Notes: a model not told the origin generated them from the letters alone. Positions 12,101 through 27,100 are shown, counted from the stretch's first letter. The stretch is DNA of 64,000 bases from Hyposmocoma kahamanoa (GCF_003589595.1 NW_020653945.1:10510855-10574854); one strand, 5' to 3'. Made by a program: numbers and translations.

Positions 12101-15100
12101 GTACTGCCACCTTACCTATTTCTACCGCCAAGCAGTAATGTGAGCATTACTGAGTCCCGGTTTGGAAGGGCAAGGGTGCTGGTGAAATTACAGGCACATG
12201 GGTCTTGTCACCTTATGTCACAGGATGACAGGTGCAGTGGCAGTGCCCCTAAACATCTTTGCGATTTAAGGCTCTGAGTGGCACTGCAACTGTTATAAAT
12301 AGGCGTGTCGCTTACTTGTTCATACCGTCACTTGGTAGTATAAAAATAAAAAACAAAACATAGCAAGGACTAAAAGCTAAATTTTGTTTCACAATCACTA
12401 CAATGCTATAATAACATACTGTGTAATAACTTATTGTTTTTAGAAGCCTCTACTCTTGTGTAGTTGCGGATAGCAATAAAGCACGAAATATCAGAGCGAA
12501 CGGTAAACGCTCCGTTATCTACGAAGTACGTTTACTTGATAGAGTGCCAGCCTGACATCGATAACTAGACTAGGACTAGAAAAAGGATTAAACCGTGGTA
12601 GGTCGTATTTCTATTAAAGGAGTTTTTGTTTTTGCTGATAAATGAGCGCGGTTCCAGTCTTCGTATTAGGAGAGATTCAAATTGGTATCCTGTAAACTTA
12701 CCAACAAGCCCGACGATATAATGATATGTTAGCTACTGATATCATTTCTACTTGTCGATACTCCCTTCACGCGCACTTAAGCGCCTTTCATCATGTTTTC
12801 TAGGAATGGAATTCCGTGCTTGCGACTGTTTCCGAGCACATATAAACCTAGTAGCTTTAAGATGCAACTAGGCATTTTCTGGGTGAGCCTGTGAAATGAA
12901 AACTAACCTACAAATCACACATTAAGGATTTTTTCGTTACTGTTCCCGTAATCAGCATAAAAAATACTAGGATACCTAGTATTCATTGACTTACAAAAGT
13001 ATCATTGATCAAATTGAAAACAGTTTTTTTGGAATTGATTACTCGTAGGTAATTAATTATAAATGAAGAGATTTAAAAGATGAGACATTTTTTTAAGGTT
13101 TAAGTGTTCCTATTATTATTTTATTATTGTGTTTTAGTGTGTGTAAAATAAAAATTAAATTATCGGATATTGACGTCGAGTCGTAACATTCTCGCCTGAA
13201 AAGCTTTTCTGAATGGCGCTTTCGCCCTTTCTACAAAACACCAACGATATTTACTTGATTGTGTGTGCAATGTTCAACCGCATAACAGCGTAAGGCTCAA
13301 TTTACATTGCCATGGAAGCGAATGGAAGAGAATTTTTAACTGACTTCAAAAACGGCGAACTTTCCCAATTCGACTGCATTTTTTGTATGTACGAGTACGT
13401 TACGCGGCATTTGTGAACCAATTTTGATGATTCTTTTTAGTTGGAAAGAGGGTACCTCAGTATTGGTTCCATTTAAATTTGAAGACAAGCCCACTTCTAA
13501 GGGTGGCAAACTAGGGGATGAATCCAGTTTCGCGCACTTTCCGGTAACCGATTCCAATATAACTTTGCAAACAGATGTAATTCAACGAATTTTTAAATCG
13601 GTCTTTCTTTTTTAAAAAAAGTTACAAATATACCCTTAGTTTTTTTAGTAACCTTAGTTTGAACAATTTTAAGTCAATTATGTAACGTAAATAGTGTATA
13701 AGAATAAAAAAACTGGTCGCGCGTCGTCCGGAGAACTCAGCGCTATTTTGGGAATTCCCGTAGCTACCGTCTCGTATCTGGTTTGCACGTTACACAATTG
13801 ACGTAATGTCATTAAGCTATGTACAATTAAATTACAAAAAATAGCTTCTATTTTGTTCCGAGGCAATGCAAGTTGGACCCAACGTGAAAGACCCAACGGG
13901 TTTACTAGTACAAGCAGTGGTTTTAACGGAAACACTGAGTTGGAAAGACAGAATATCAAGTTCTCGTGCTGTTGTATTATATGTATATTATATTCTAATA
14001 ATCAAAATATAGAGGCACACTGTACGCATTTGTAGCGCCCGGGTATAAACAATACACGGACGACCTCTAGCAGGCACGCGATCAAAATTATTAAATTAAA
14101 AATAAAATTATATTTGTGTGCGGTTCCATTGACACAACACTAAAGCATATTTTAAAAGTTTAATAATATATTTATTTATGAATAAATAAATCATAATCAG
14201 AAATGTTAAATATAATTATTTTGAAGCTTTTAGAATTTGCATAAATAATAATAACCTATATCATATATATCAATTGGTAAGTATAGTTACGATTGTGCAA
14301 TAAATAGAACATTTTAACCGTTCAGCAATAGTTACAATATATCGATTTCACCATTACTATACTTGGTATATAGATCATTAGATAATTAAAAATAACACTG
14401 TGTAATGTTATCGGAAATTCTGGTCCAAATGGTTCAATTATAAATGACGTTGGGAAGTAACAGCCCGTCGACTTTGCTTACGCCGCGAGGGATGCTCTTT
14501 GGAGGCGTTGTCGCCAGCGGCGCTCGGCGCCCCCTAAGACCCCGGGCCCGTGAGTGCCGCACATCCTGCATCATAGGTAAAGCCTTTAATGGTATCAAAG
14601 TAGAAAGAGTTATATAAAAATCGACGGCCCCCACCGAATAAATGTGTAAAAGAAAAACTGCATTTTTACAGGAGCGATTAAAAACTTAAAAAAATAATAT
14701 TACTCATTGGTGATTGAATATACTAAAATACAATGTATGATGAAATAAAAAAATAAATTAAATATTGTATATTGTATATATTTAGAAAATATGAAACACG
14801 AAAATATTGACAGTTTTAAATTTCTATTTAATGGCGGCTGTTAGCTTGTAGTGTTTACACCACAGACATATATCTAGATAGACGCCGCAAGTACAACAAT
14901 TTGTATGAAAACCAAGCGTGCCACATTTTTTGTACCCACTACAAGAACTATTTAGTAATGGAAACCTCCTTCCGCTCGCTCTGAATCTATTGGTTGAACG
15001 TAATACGCGTAAACACGCGTATTCCATTCAATTAATCGATTCTAAATAGAATAATTTTTGTTCAAGATTTGTTGATTACAAGTAGTCGTAATATTTAATA

Positions 15101-18100
15101 TAGTAGAAAAATACTAGAATTAAATAGTTTAGTCTTTTATTTCCCCTTTTTTTAAAAAAAATGTTGATTACTTAAAAAATAAGACTTTAATTTTTAATCG
15201 ACTTCAAATATTAAAATTATTGTCTTTCCAACAAAATTAGTTTATTATATAATATCTTTTTGTAATAACGCGTACACACTCATAGCCCCGCACTAGGGAA
15301 ACCCTGTATCGCGGGTGCCATAGACACACATATAGACAACCACAAATTCCATCCAAACTCACGGGAGAAATAAATATAGGCCATACAAATATTTCTCCCG
15401 GCCCGGGAATCGAACCCGGGACCTTTGCGTGGCAGTCCAGCATGGTAACCGTTCGACCACGGAGGCAGTTAAGGAAGGAGGAAGATCTTATCGATTAATT
15501 TAAATATGAAAACGCACGTCAATATGTGAACTTGCGACTGCCTTAATCAATTTTATTAGATGGTTTTCTGTTGGGAATTGATCAAATTGAGGAATGGCAA
15601 GACAAGTGGAAATGTTACTGCTCAAAAATAGGGTAAAATCTGATTAATCAGAGGAGATTTACTTAATGACGGCCTCGTGTGAAATTTTTGTGATTTGTTC
15701 ACTATTTCTCGGATTTCTAATTGCATATTTGGATAGCATCTTAGATGGAATAAACTAGACAACGTTCGTTTTTGTAAAGACAGCGCACTGTTAATTCTTT
15801 GCATTATATTTTTTTTTTTCACACGTACATATCCGGCGATGTATGTAATTATTTGCTCACTATATTCGGACATTCGAGGCAACGTGCTGCAAAAATTATT
15901 GAAATTACAGATACTACTGATAATGTATAGTACAAAACTGAAAAAAAAAAACGAAACATTACAAAGAGTTATAGAATATTTTTATGATAAACTGAATGCA
16001 TTATACAAAAGTGCGTTCGTTCGATATTCATGGCGTATTAACAAAGGATCACAAATGTATCGCACCAAGTAAAAGCCGCAATGTATACAATACAAATCAT
16101 GAGGCATATTTGTTTTCTCGAAATTCATACAAAATCAAAATAATTGTTTTTAAAATAAATTATGCATCTTCTGATTACAAAATCACTTGCCCGTTTAAGG
16201 AAACGTCCCTGTTTATCCGTTTACCCACAGTTATGGTGCTTTTGCAGTTTTTAATGGCACAATTATGCACTTTTTCGTTTTCGACTGGTGTTTATCTACG
16301 ATGACGGTCGAGAGCGTTCTGTAAGTGTAGCAGCGGCAACTAAGTGAATTTTACTTACTTTGGGCACGCGAAGTACGTCCACTTGCGGCGTCTATCTAGA
16401 TATATGTCTGTGGTTTACACTATTATTCGAGGGAAAAGTTATTTAATTACTTTAAAATGTAACATAATATTACTTCTATTTCACTATGGATATTAAGATT
16501 TGTTAATGTGAATATTACATAGTTATGTGGTTATTCTAGTAATTGGTCATACATTTTAAAAGTGCAAATATGCATTACAACTTTAAAGATTTTTAAAGAT
16601 TCTCACGAACAATATTACAAAGTTACTTTGTTATAAACATGTAATAATAGGTAGTGTGCAAAATATATAGGTACTTGCAATATTCGTACGAGGTTATTGA
16701 TTTTATTTTCCATAGAATAATACATGTTGGAGTACCGAATAATTATAAAATAAATTGGAAAAGAAATCAGAAAAAATTACGTGTAGGTGTGTTTTGAGCG
16801 GTAAAATCCAAAAATGTAAAAAAATACGGTAAAAGCTTTTACGTCTCTATTGGGTGGGGCCGTAGAAATACAGGCAGACGTAGAAATAAAGAGCATGACT
16901 TTGTTTCGTACAAATTCATACTCAGAATATAGCAATTTGTACACTACGTTCAATTGTTTCGGATACCGTTTCGCAATCACTTCGCAGAAAATTGTAACAA
17001 CAGCTATTTTGTCTGGAAACTATATAAAGTTTATCCATTATTTGTGTCACTTACGACAACATAATGCGAACGCCGACATCGTAATGTTAAGCGAAGAGGT
17101 CGAGGTTGGGAAAGGTTGTTATAATCTTCAAATAACATGGGAAATAGTACATTCAGAAACAGACATTTCATACCATATGCTAATTCGATAATTTTATTAT
17201 ACTATATAATATTTATGAGTGTAAAGGAGGAGAGTTCTCTTTGCCGTGGGATGACGTTGACGTAGCTCCAGGCAAGTTAAAACTCCAAGATGTTGTGGAA
17301 ATATGTTTATTTTAAAGACAATTGCTTTACACCCTGTTTGACGCCAACATAGTTCCACCCTATATGCGGAAGGTCCGGCAGTTGTTCCCAAGAAGGAACT
17401 CACTTTCGAACGTCAATTTCAGAAGGTCCGGCTAGCAATTCCTATGAAGGGACTCAATTCCTAGTTTGCCTTACTGAGCTCTCGATGTTCTCCAATATGT
17501 CTCAACGTAAACAATATTGTGTTAAAGTAGTCACCTTTCGAAGGAAAATCTTAAAACCGCGATTCAAAATGAACGCCAAATGGGTCAATGCCACCTAGCG
17601 CATTTTTAGTACACTAAAAGTAAACATTCTGGCTTAAAGCTGTCTAGTACATAAAGTAGGTTTGTTATATGTATAAATTATGTATCATAATTATTTGTAA
17701 CTTAAATCCTACCTGTTCTTTAATCTTGTCATGTAATGCACCGGTTATTATTTGTTTTAAACCCAGCTCTCCGGTTGACTAGTAGTAGTAGTAGGTAGCG
17801 AATGCCTAATGGCATTAAGTTTGGACTGTTCTCTGGGCAATAAAATTTTAAATAAATATTAAATAGACAATAATTATGAAACACTTAGTTAAAAGTCTAT
17901 TCATTTATCGATCTTAACTTTTGGTAACAGTGCATTTGACAAATTTCTTTTAATTACATCAACCAAATGTAAAGAAAACACTGAAGATGGACCTGAAATT
18001 CGTTTGGGAATAATTAAAGACGATGGAGGGGACATTTTTTGGCTTTATTTAGCGAAATGACCCTGAGTATGTAGCTTGCATGGCGACGGTGAATCAGAAC

Positions 18101-21100
18101 GTCGTAAAATTACGCTTCTTTTTAACTCAAAATCCAATTCAATTTATTTATTTTAAATAAAATCTATGTAGTATTGACAATAATTAACTTATGAGCTAGT
18201 ATTAATATTATTCTAACTATATAATATTACAGTAGAGCTCTATCGTGTCAATACAGTACAGTGTTTCGTAATTCCTTTACAATGAGAACCTATCGACGAA
18301 TGTAAATTTATTAGTTTTTTTTAAATAGTTTATTTAGCAAAGTAAAAAAATATAAAACATATAATCCATTTATAAGCTTTCTCTCAAAATGCTATTTTTG
18401 ATGTTACAGTGTATTTGGTTTGACACGGTAGAGTTACTTGTGACAGAGTTCGTCTAGGAAAGTACTAACCTAACCTTACCTATTTTCACCGTTAAGCAAT
18501 AATGTGAGTATTGAAATTACAAGCACATGGCACTTGTCTACTCATGTCTCAGGGTGATGGGCGCTGTGCAGTGCCTCTCAGATTTTTGCGATTTAAAGCT
18601 TTGAGTTTCACTGCAACTGCTATAGACAGGCGTGTCGCTTACCGCCAGGCGCTGGAATTGTTTGTTCCCTCATATGGTATCATAAAAATAAAAAATAAAA
18701 CAAAACACACGCACAATTCCCGACCTGTAACTATATATTGTTGTTTAAAGAATTCTGACATTTAACCACCAATTGAGATCATATTTGTCAAAAACGTTAT
18801 TAACGTATATATACGTTATAACGTATTGTATTAACGTCTCTAAAAATACTTTTGTTTTACATTACACCTGTATTCATAATTTACCTTATTCTAGTATGAT
18901 TTGAAAGTAACATTAAGTTTTGTTCACAGTTTCGTATTAAACCCCCTGACGCCAGTACAAGAGACGAGATGTTTGCTACAAAACGACACGCAGGCCAACA
19001 ACCCTATGGCCACGCCACAGGTATCAACACTTTCTTATTTAAATTGCAAAGTCATAAAGTGAGAACTACGAGTAGCACTTTACTTCCAAATCAATACCCG
19101 GGCAGTAATCAATATGTCTTCATTAGCGAGTCGATATCAAATAAGATTTGTTTATCTATGAGACCGTTATTGAGCATTGTAGAATTTTACTGTAAATCTC
19201 GTAAATGTAGCATGGCTTCAAACGGTTATCCGTGTTCTAGTACACGATCGTTGACATTATGACGTTCATCTAGCATCGGGGATGGTGATTTATGTTAATG
19301 TGTGAGGACTATTTTCCGAACACGCAACACTTATTCTGATAAGGCTCGCCAATAGCCAAATAAATCTCTCGATAGATACTATCCATTTCTCGGTTCTGTC
19401 AATTAGCTCGCAGATCTTGAGATACGATTAACAATTCAGATTAAATCAGGCAATCGGTTAGCTCTAGGCACATGCATACTGAATGTTCGAGATTGCGCTG
19501 TGCATTTGTTGTTTCAGACAATGTCTTTAAATTTAGTTTATCAATACGTGTTCAAAAATTTTACTTAAATTAAAAATGAAATGAGATTCGCAAAGATGAC
19601 TTATTCATAAACGTTCTCTTTATTATAAATTAAACCCACCAATTAAACAAACTTACCAGTTATTAATTATTTTATGAAAATAGTGACATACATAATATTT
19701 ATACGAGGAATAAAAATAAACTAGCACAAAGTTTAACGTTTAAAGGCAATATATACGCTTTTATAATAAGATTCCGGTTGATATTCAAAATATGCCATTT
19801 ATGAGTTTTAGAACAAAATCTTTACCCTACAAAATAATTATACAACTTCTGCGTACCTGGATGACAAAAATTTGTGGTAGTGAACCGTTTAGCTTTTGCA
19901 GGTAATCTCGATCTATGATGTTTGAAATAAATATTGTAAATGATAAATGTGTACAAAATGTTTATTTACACATTCTTGCTCATTCTTCTCAGGGGAATTT
20001 GCCTTACGAATAAGCAGTAGAGTTTAATCAATTCAATATGATGATATCAAGTGTAATTTGCTTACTAACGAAATAAAGATTATTTGACTTCGATCCTTTT
20101 TAAAGCTTTCATTGGTTGCAAAATAGGGATCTTTAAATACAAAATCATAACACTTTCTTGTCTTTTTAGCGTTCAGTGAATACTTACTACATGGTGAAAC
20201 TGCAAGTTCGAACAGAGAGCGTGTGTTTAAGGCCTTGGGCCTTTGAACGAGTACCAGGCAAAGCGCTTCGAGGACTTGACAACACCATCATCTATACTTC
20301 TACTAAAGAGGCTTGTCTTGCAGCCTGTCTTAACGAGGTATCGTATACGAATATTCTGTGATACTATTCATGTTTACTGTCCATAAGTTTTTAGCGTTAA
20401 TGGAACGAATTTATAATAAGCCGGTATATACAGTTAGCAAACATTCATGGAGTGTAAAATGACTTATACTGTCAATTTGAAACGTTTCTTGGTTACTTTT
20501 TGAAGAATAGTATTCTAGTTTTCACTTCAAACTAAACTTGTAGTTTTTTGGTCGGTTTATTCTTGCGTTAATATGTTTTTATTACCCTATCTATCACATT
20601 ACAAAGTGTATACAAGAGTTTGTTATTAAGGGCTTTTAGTTTTGCTATAACCGCAAGAACGGAGAGGCAACGCTTGGGCGATGCAATTTACCGCTTATCT
20701 ATTCAATTTATGTTTTATGGTTTCGCCCCAGTTGCAGTGGCATGCGAGATATAGGCGAAATGATAGGGGCACATTTATTATGTCCACTTGCGCTTTACTG
20801 TATTGCAACTTTGTACTTGAAGTGGATATGGAAATTGATCGCGGCGTAAAGTCTATGGCTTTGGATTTTTATTACCTGAGTCTATTATTATTACGCTAAC
20901 TCTACATACTCAACGATTATTATACATTTGACTTTATTAAAATTAATGTTGTAATTAGTACCTATTCGTGTAAAAACATAAGATGAAATTGTCGCTCTAA
21001 ATTTGAAATACAAATGTAAAAGACTTCTTAATTTAAATGTCGACCATTGTTAAGTTCTTTTCATTTTCATTAATTTTTCATTATATTTGGTCGTAAATAA

Positions 21101-24100
21101 ATACCCTAAACTATGCCCACGGGCTTTTTTCATTGCTTTACCGTCTCGGGCGGTAATGGATTTATTAAATTGCTCACAAAAGATCATTGATAGCACTGTA
21201 CTTCTCTTAAAAGTCAAGATTAAGCGAAAAGTTTTTATGCTGAAAAAAATCTGAATGTCTTTCGTATAAGCATGGCTTGAAATATAGAAAAAAACTAAAC
21301 ATTTGTAATTTAACATATTTTACTAAATTAATTTTATAAATTCAAACCTGCAGAATGGGACCATGACCGTGACCATGGGACCATTTAAGATCATTGATAG
21401 GACCTGTAAAGGACCAGAAACGTTGGTTTGTTTGAATAAACAAATATATGCAATTTAAATCCAAAAAAATAATTTCGTTTCATATATAAGGAAACAATTT
21501 ATTTTCCGTAAAGAAATCGAAAATGCGTTCTAAAAGTGAATTACAGAAGGAACGTTTGAATGTGCTCTAGACCTTCAGAACTTTTAGGATCTTCTGTTTT
21601 GTATGTGTCTATTTTAATCTGTAGATCAAGCAGATCAACTTTAGTAAATAACTATTATGTTAATATACAGAAGCGGTTTCCGTGCCGGTCCGCGGAATAC
21701 GAGTACGGCAGTATGCGGTGTGCATTGAGCGACTCTGACCGCCGCACCGCGCAGCATTTCGTGCAGCTCGTCGACACGCCTGGAACTGACTACTTCGAGG
21801 TATCATTTTATTATATGCCTTATGAATACAATTTCGCACTCTTGGTGTAATACGTCCTCAACTGCAAAATTAACAACATTTTAGAATTAAAGATTCAAGG
21901 AACGAAATCAGTCGATAATTTTCTTGCCTAATTTTTTTTTAGTTTATTGGCCAAAATACAGAAAAAATAATTAGAAGCTTCGCTCACAAAAGCCGGCTTT
22001 ATACGCAGCGAAGGAGTTCAGTCTAATTTAAGTAAAAATATAATTATATAATAGAGCAAAAATCTTAAAAACTAACTTAATTACATTTATACAGATACAA
22101 AACCATGCTCCCTTGCTTACATCAAGCAATTTACAAAATAAAGTTTATATCTTCAGTTAAAAAAAAAATTCTTTTTGTATGATTTATAGTATTTGTTCTC
22201 ACCAATTAGGGGAGTAATAACATTTTACACATATGTACATAATTTGTTTCATGAAGTTCGTATTATTTTTATGACTTTCTTGTGATAGAACTTACTTACT
22301 AGAAAAGACTTTTGAGATATGATTACAAATGAGTAATAAATACTCTAGCAAATTAAAAGACGCATCACACGAATGAAGCTTCATAATTGACATTGTCTTG
22401 TTGGAAGAGCGAGAGTATACCCCCAGCTTGGTTGAATCATAGGCAATGTCGAATGTCTAATGTTTTAATGTATTTTTATAGACGAGAGACGTCTGCCGAT
22501 TTACATAGTGTTCATTGGGAATACTCACAAATATAATAAAAGGGAAAAGTCACAGGGACACTTCAACCATACCAACAGTAACTTAGAGCACTTCAAAATT
22601 TTGCAGTCGTGAAAATAAGTTACTTTTAAGTTTGATTTAAGTATAATAAGTACTCTTAACCATTTGTAATCGTACAAAGTGCAATGAAATTCGGATCTTA
22701 TATCGACAAAAACAAATACAAAAGGTACTAGGGATCAAGTTAAATTGGTCGCTTTTTATGATGGCTTATGTGGTCGTACAGAACCTGTGCCTGAAGGCGT
22801 CGCAGGCGTGCAAGGGGCAGCGCGTGTTCACTGCACCACGCGTGGGTGTGGCCGAGGACAAGGTAGCACAGTACGCTGGACTGCATTATTACACTGACAA
22901 GGAATTGCAGGTATGTATAGATTTTATTAAGAATTTATTATTTTTTATAGGTAGTGATTCTGTTGAGGAAAAAGTAACCATTTTTGCAAGATGATAATGT
23001 TCAGTTATGAGTGAAAGTGTTTTTTTCTGTGATTGTTTCTTTGACAATATTTTGAATATAATATGTTTTTCAAGTAGGTGTGATTATTGACATCAAAGTA
23101 TACCGCATTCAACATATAAACAACATATAACTCTATAAATATCCTATTTATAGATTTCTTCAAACGTATCACCAGTTCAACAACGTGTATCTAAAAAGTC
23201 CACATTCAGGTTCTCGAGTATTTAAATGGTTTATTCGCTACTAAAAAAGACTTTTTAATGTAGCCTAGGAGAATTTTTCTATGCCTGAGAGACTTTAAAT
23301 ATCTCGGTTGTTTTATTAACTATTCGCGCGAATTTCCAACCAATTAACATAGTAATGAACCAATTTTATTCCTTTTGTAAAGAATTAACTACGAAAGTGC
23401 GGCTTAAAACAAACTCGAAGCTTCCATTGATGGCAGTTTAATATGGAAAGATAAAATACTGGAATTTATTTACATTTATTTATTTAGAATTCCGATTCAA
23501 ATTTGAATATACGCGGCAATTGAACGGAACTTTTGGCTTATAATGGACGGTGAAGATTTTCCATTTTGACTTTCTTAGGAATATGGTCAGGTAGGGTAAG
23601 AGGAACACCGGCGGAAGAGGAACTTGAAGCCTTAAAAGGGCATCTCAGTATTGGACCCATTTAAATTTGAAGAAATCTGCTACTCAAACTAGGGGATGAA
23701 CTGGGTTTCACGCACTTTCCGTTAAATGATTTCTAAAACCTGGCAAATAGATCTAATTCTACGAACTTTTGAGTTCGGTTTTCTTAGTACTGTGCTGTAC
23801 AGAGATTATACCTCTTTATAATCCATCGACCTCCTTTGTACGACGATAACCACAAAATTGTCAAAATGTAGTATTTTCCATAGGTGACTTCGGAAGCCGC
23901 GTGTCGATTGGCGTGTGAGATCGAATCTGAATTCTTATGTCGGTCGTTCCTGTATCTCGGAGCTCCTCATTCAGCGGCCTATAACTGTCGACTGTACCAT
24001 TTGGACCACCACACGTTGCCCGATGGACCTTCAGCTTATCTCAATGCGGAACGTCCTCTTATTGATGATGGAGAACCGATTGGAAAGTATTTCGAGAACT

Positions 24101-27100
24101 TCTGTGAAAGTAAGTCCTGCTTTGTATATGTAACCAAAATTTTACTTGTTCTATAAAATTTTCGAGAATTCCTTTTTTAAAATGTGATATTGTATTCCAT
24201 TGTTTACGAGTTTTCTTTTATCAAAATAATTTTACCGACTGCTTTCTTCATAACACGATGTGATCTATTATAGGCCTTACTAACAAACTTTTGATATAAT
24301 ATGTTCATCTGCAAAGCCTCGTTAGGTATTTCACACTTTGTTGTTTATTTGTTTATTAAAAAATAGAACGGCACAAGTTTACATATTTGCACTATTAATA
24401 CAATAGTGTATTAATTAAAAAAGTTTATTTTCTCAGAAACGATGAAACATTAATTACTCACTTCCCGTGGAAGTTCATTAAAATGTATGTATAGGTTATT
24501 ATAGTTTATTACAGACACTTAAACAATTTTCTACTTGTTGAATATATTTGAAAATAAAATGGAAAAAATATTTCACATTTTTGAATAAGGATTATTTTGC
24601 TCAGAACTAGATCACGTGAAGTGTGACTCATTAGGAGTTAAGTAGATATCTTTTAATTATTTCTTACAATATTCTAACGACGGTTTTATTGACGTGTAGA
24701 GAATCAAATTTTACGTTCAGTAATGATACAATATTGAATTTCACATATTTTGAGTTACAACACTGTTGTAATAGCCGTGCGTATATTATGCATTATAAAG
24801 AATTATGGTCATGGTCATTCAATATAAGATCAGTCATTTATATAAATAAGGTTGTTACTTTCTATGTCTGATGTACATGACATGACACACTCGATGGCAA
24901 TACTGATTGTCATCGAGTTTGATTAGTTAACATCCAAAGTAGGATCAAATTTTGATTGTATAAAAAAGTGCGCAAGCTGTCCTCATGGTACGCAAAACCG
25001 ATTAGCTTTATTCCCATCTGATCCCCTGAAATCTGTCTCTGGGCCCGTTTTATTTTGAATTATTTTCTATTCCTATCGGATCCCCATTGCAGGGGATCAA
25101 GAATAAATATTAATATGTTGTTTCCACCTGATACCCTGGTACTTACAAATTTATTTTTGGTAGGTATTGTGGTACAGTCAACCAGAAAGTGTATTAGAGG
25201 GTTGTACAGAATTTTATTTAGTTTATCAGAAATGAACAACAATAACTGTACTTACTACTGTATATATATATTAACTTTGATTTCAAAACTTCTTTTTCTC
25301 TTAACTGTACTTACTTACCTTACAAATACAATGAGGGGATTCACTGGGTGTTGCAAACTATAAAGGGGATCAGTTGCAATTTAAAATTGGCGGTGGATCA
25401 GTTTCGGGAATCAGATGGGAATAACCCACCGATTAGAGAAGCAAGGTGTTGTCGTTTACATCAAAATTCTTTGTACGACCACAATTTCAACATAGTTTTA
25501 ACTTACTGCATAAATAGTCTGATATTTTAACATGCTTTTGTAAACCAATTTACGAATTGATGTTTATCAATAATGGGAATATAATTGTAGGCTTAAATGA
25601 AAAGTTGTACATAGAAATGTTCTAAAGCAGCTATGGCGAGAACAGTCGCGCCTTTAGAACAGCCATATTGAAGTAATAACGATATGTAAATAGCCTCGGG
25701 AAACTATCAGCCTTGTCTCGTGATTCGTTCAGCGTAATCTCTTTTATAATGTACTGTCTACGCCTGACCAACCTTTTTTACACTTTATTACAATACCAAA
25801 ATACTCAGCTTGTTTCCATAACGTTATTAAGAAATATATTTCTTAACAAACCTAGTAATAAAAACAATTGCCGTAAAACAACCACTATTTATTCTGAATG
25901 TTAATAAAGCTTAGTCATTTATGGTAACATAATTGCAAAGCTACATAATCGAAATTGCTGTGATGTGACGGCATAATTTAACACCTATCCCATCATAAAT
26001 CTTCGACGAAGAATAAATGAAGTGAAATATTAAACACCTCCTTTTTGTAATTAAAAACTAAACCTACCAGCCGAACAGAAATTAGTATAGTGTTGTAACG
26101 AATAGTACATTCGGCTGGGAGCGTGGTCGAATAAAATTGGCACGAACAACAACGCTTATTAGCGCCAGTTTTTTTGACTTTGTAAATACAATAAAACGAA
26201 AAAGGTAATTTAATTTTCAAGTTTATAATTAAAGTTTATGACATCCTAATAAAGAAAGCATTTTTTTATAAATTTTAGTTTGATTAACTTCAAATATTTT
26301 TTTTAGTTTTGCAAATAATAGTATGCGGTTGGTTTTGCTAGAGTTTATAGACACGATGAAAGTATATGATAAATAGGTACTTTTCATTTGATTCTCTTCT
26401 TTTAGAAAAATAACTTAGTTCACATTTCCATGAAACTTTTACATAAATTGTGTTTTCTCGAACTTGCAATGTATGTTCAGCATTAATATTAGTTACATTA
26501 ATTTACTGTGTTTTATAATTGTTCCTCCTGTATTAAGAAAAGAAAAAAAAAACAGGTCGAATAAGCCGAATACTGAATAGTTACCTAATATTTGTTGCAA
26601 CTCTAAAAGAGATTTCTAGATTTTATCACTTAAATTAACATTGAAGCAACCAATATATAAAATGAGTAGTTTTAATAAAGTAAACAAGTATGCACATACA
26701 AAATTAGTATTTATTCACAATAATTACATGAAAAACAAGAGTTACCTAACGTAACTTAACTAAAGACGAAGATATAAACTAAAGATTAGAGTACACCGTT
26801 GATTGCTCACAAAGTTCAAAGATCAACTGTAATGAGCATTTATTCGCTGCCAATGTAACTATCTGTTTTCGCTGAGTATTTTCTGCAAAACGCATGCACA
26901 CGGGCTGTACTTCCCTAGCTCAAATTACAGAAAGCGTCGTCGTGATCAGTGCATTATCGGGACATGTTTTTAACCAATTTCTTGGTAGATAGAGTCTTCT
27001 TTTGTCGCATATTTTTGCATTTGCTTTAATGTACATGTTTTCTACACAAATGGCTTCTTCGATTTAAATACGGCCAGAGAGAGAATCATTCATCTACTAT

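Larger units (their letters stand above)
14861..16412 (-). mobile_element. P-element-superfamily transposon remnant
   Basis: 14861-14892 and 16381-16412 are perfect 32-bp inverted repeats beginning CACAGACATATATC. The element is flanked by GTTTACAC on both sides (14853-14860, 16413-16420), an 8-bp target duplication as made by P elements. On the minus strand CAIKNC (16244-16261) fits the start of a THAP zinc finger (C-x4-C), and further along YIAGYV (about 15828-15845) resembles a conserved motif in P-type transposases. The reading frame between is broken by stops and a family B SINE is inserted at 15247-15467. Confidence 0.72.
1064..18929 (+). other. intron 2 (17.9 kb), repeat-filled
   Basis: Named repeats are listed separately. 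Stretches in which I see nothing recognisable: 2584-3555, 4070-5290, 5400-6040, 6270-6940, 7345-7980, 8190-9000, 9610-10630, 11625-12055, 12365-13330, 13620-14420 and 17460-18420. They are AT-rich with no long ORF. At 14440-14630 there is a GC-rich patch (GGCGCCCC, CCCGGGCCC) that stands out but matches no family I know. Confidence 0.75.

Noticed and set aside
13336..13557. Opposed ORFs on both strands near 13.4 kb
   Set aside because: They lie in a family D repeat tail that recurs at 23590, 46750 and 59100.
18511..18765. 84-codon ORF
   Set aside because: Falls within a family A repeat; similar frames appear in other copies by descent, not by selection.
20176..20361. Start at the internal ATG of exon 4 as a separate gene
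   Set aside because: The frame continues upstream in phase through a splice acceptor and completes a PAN domain; it is an internal exon.
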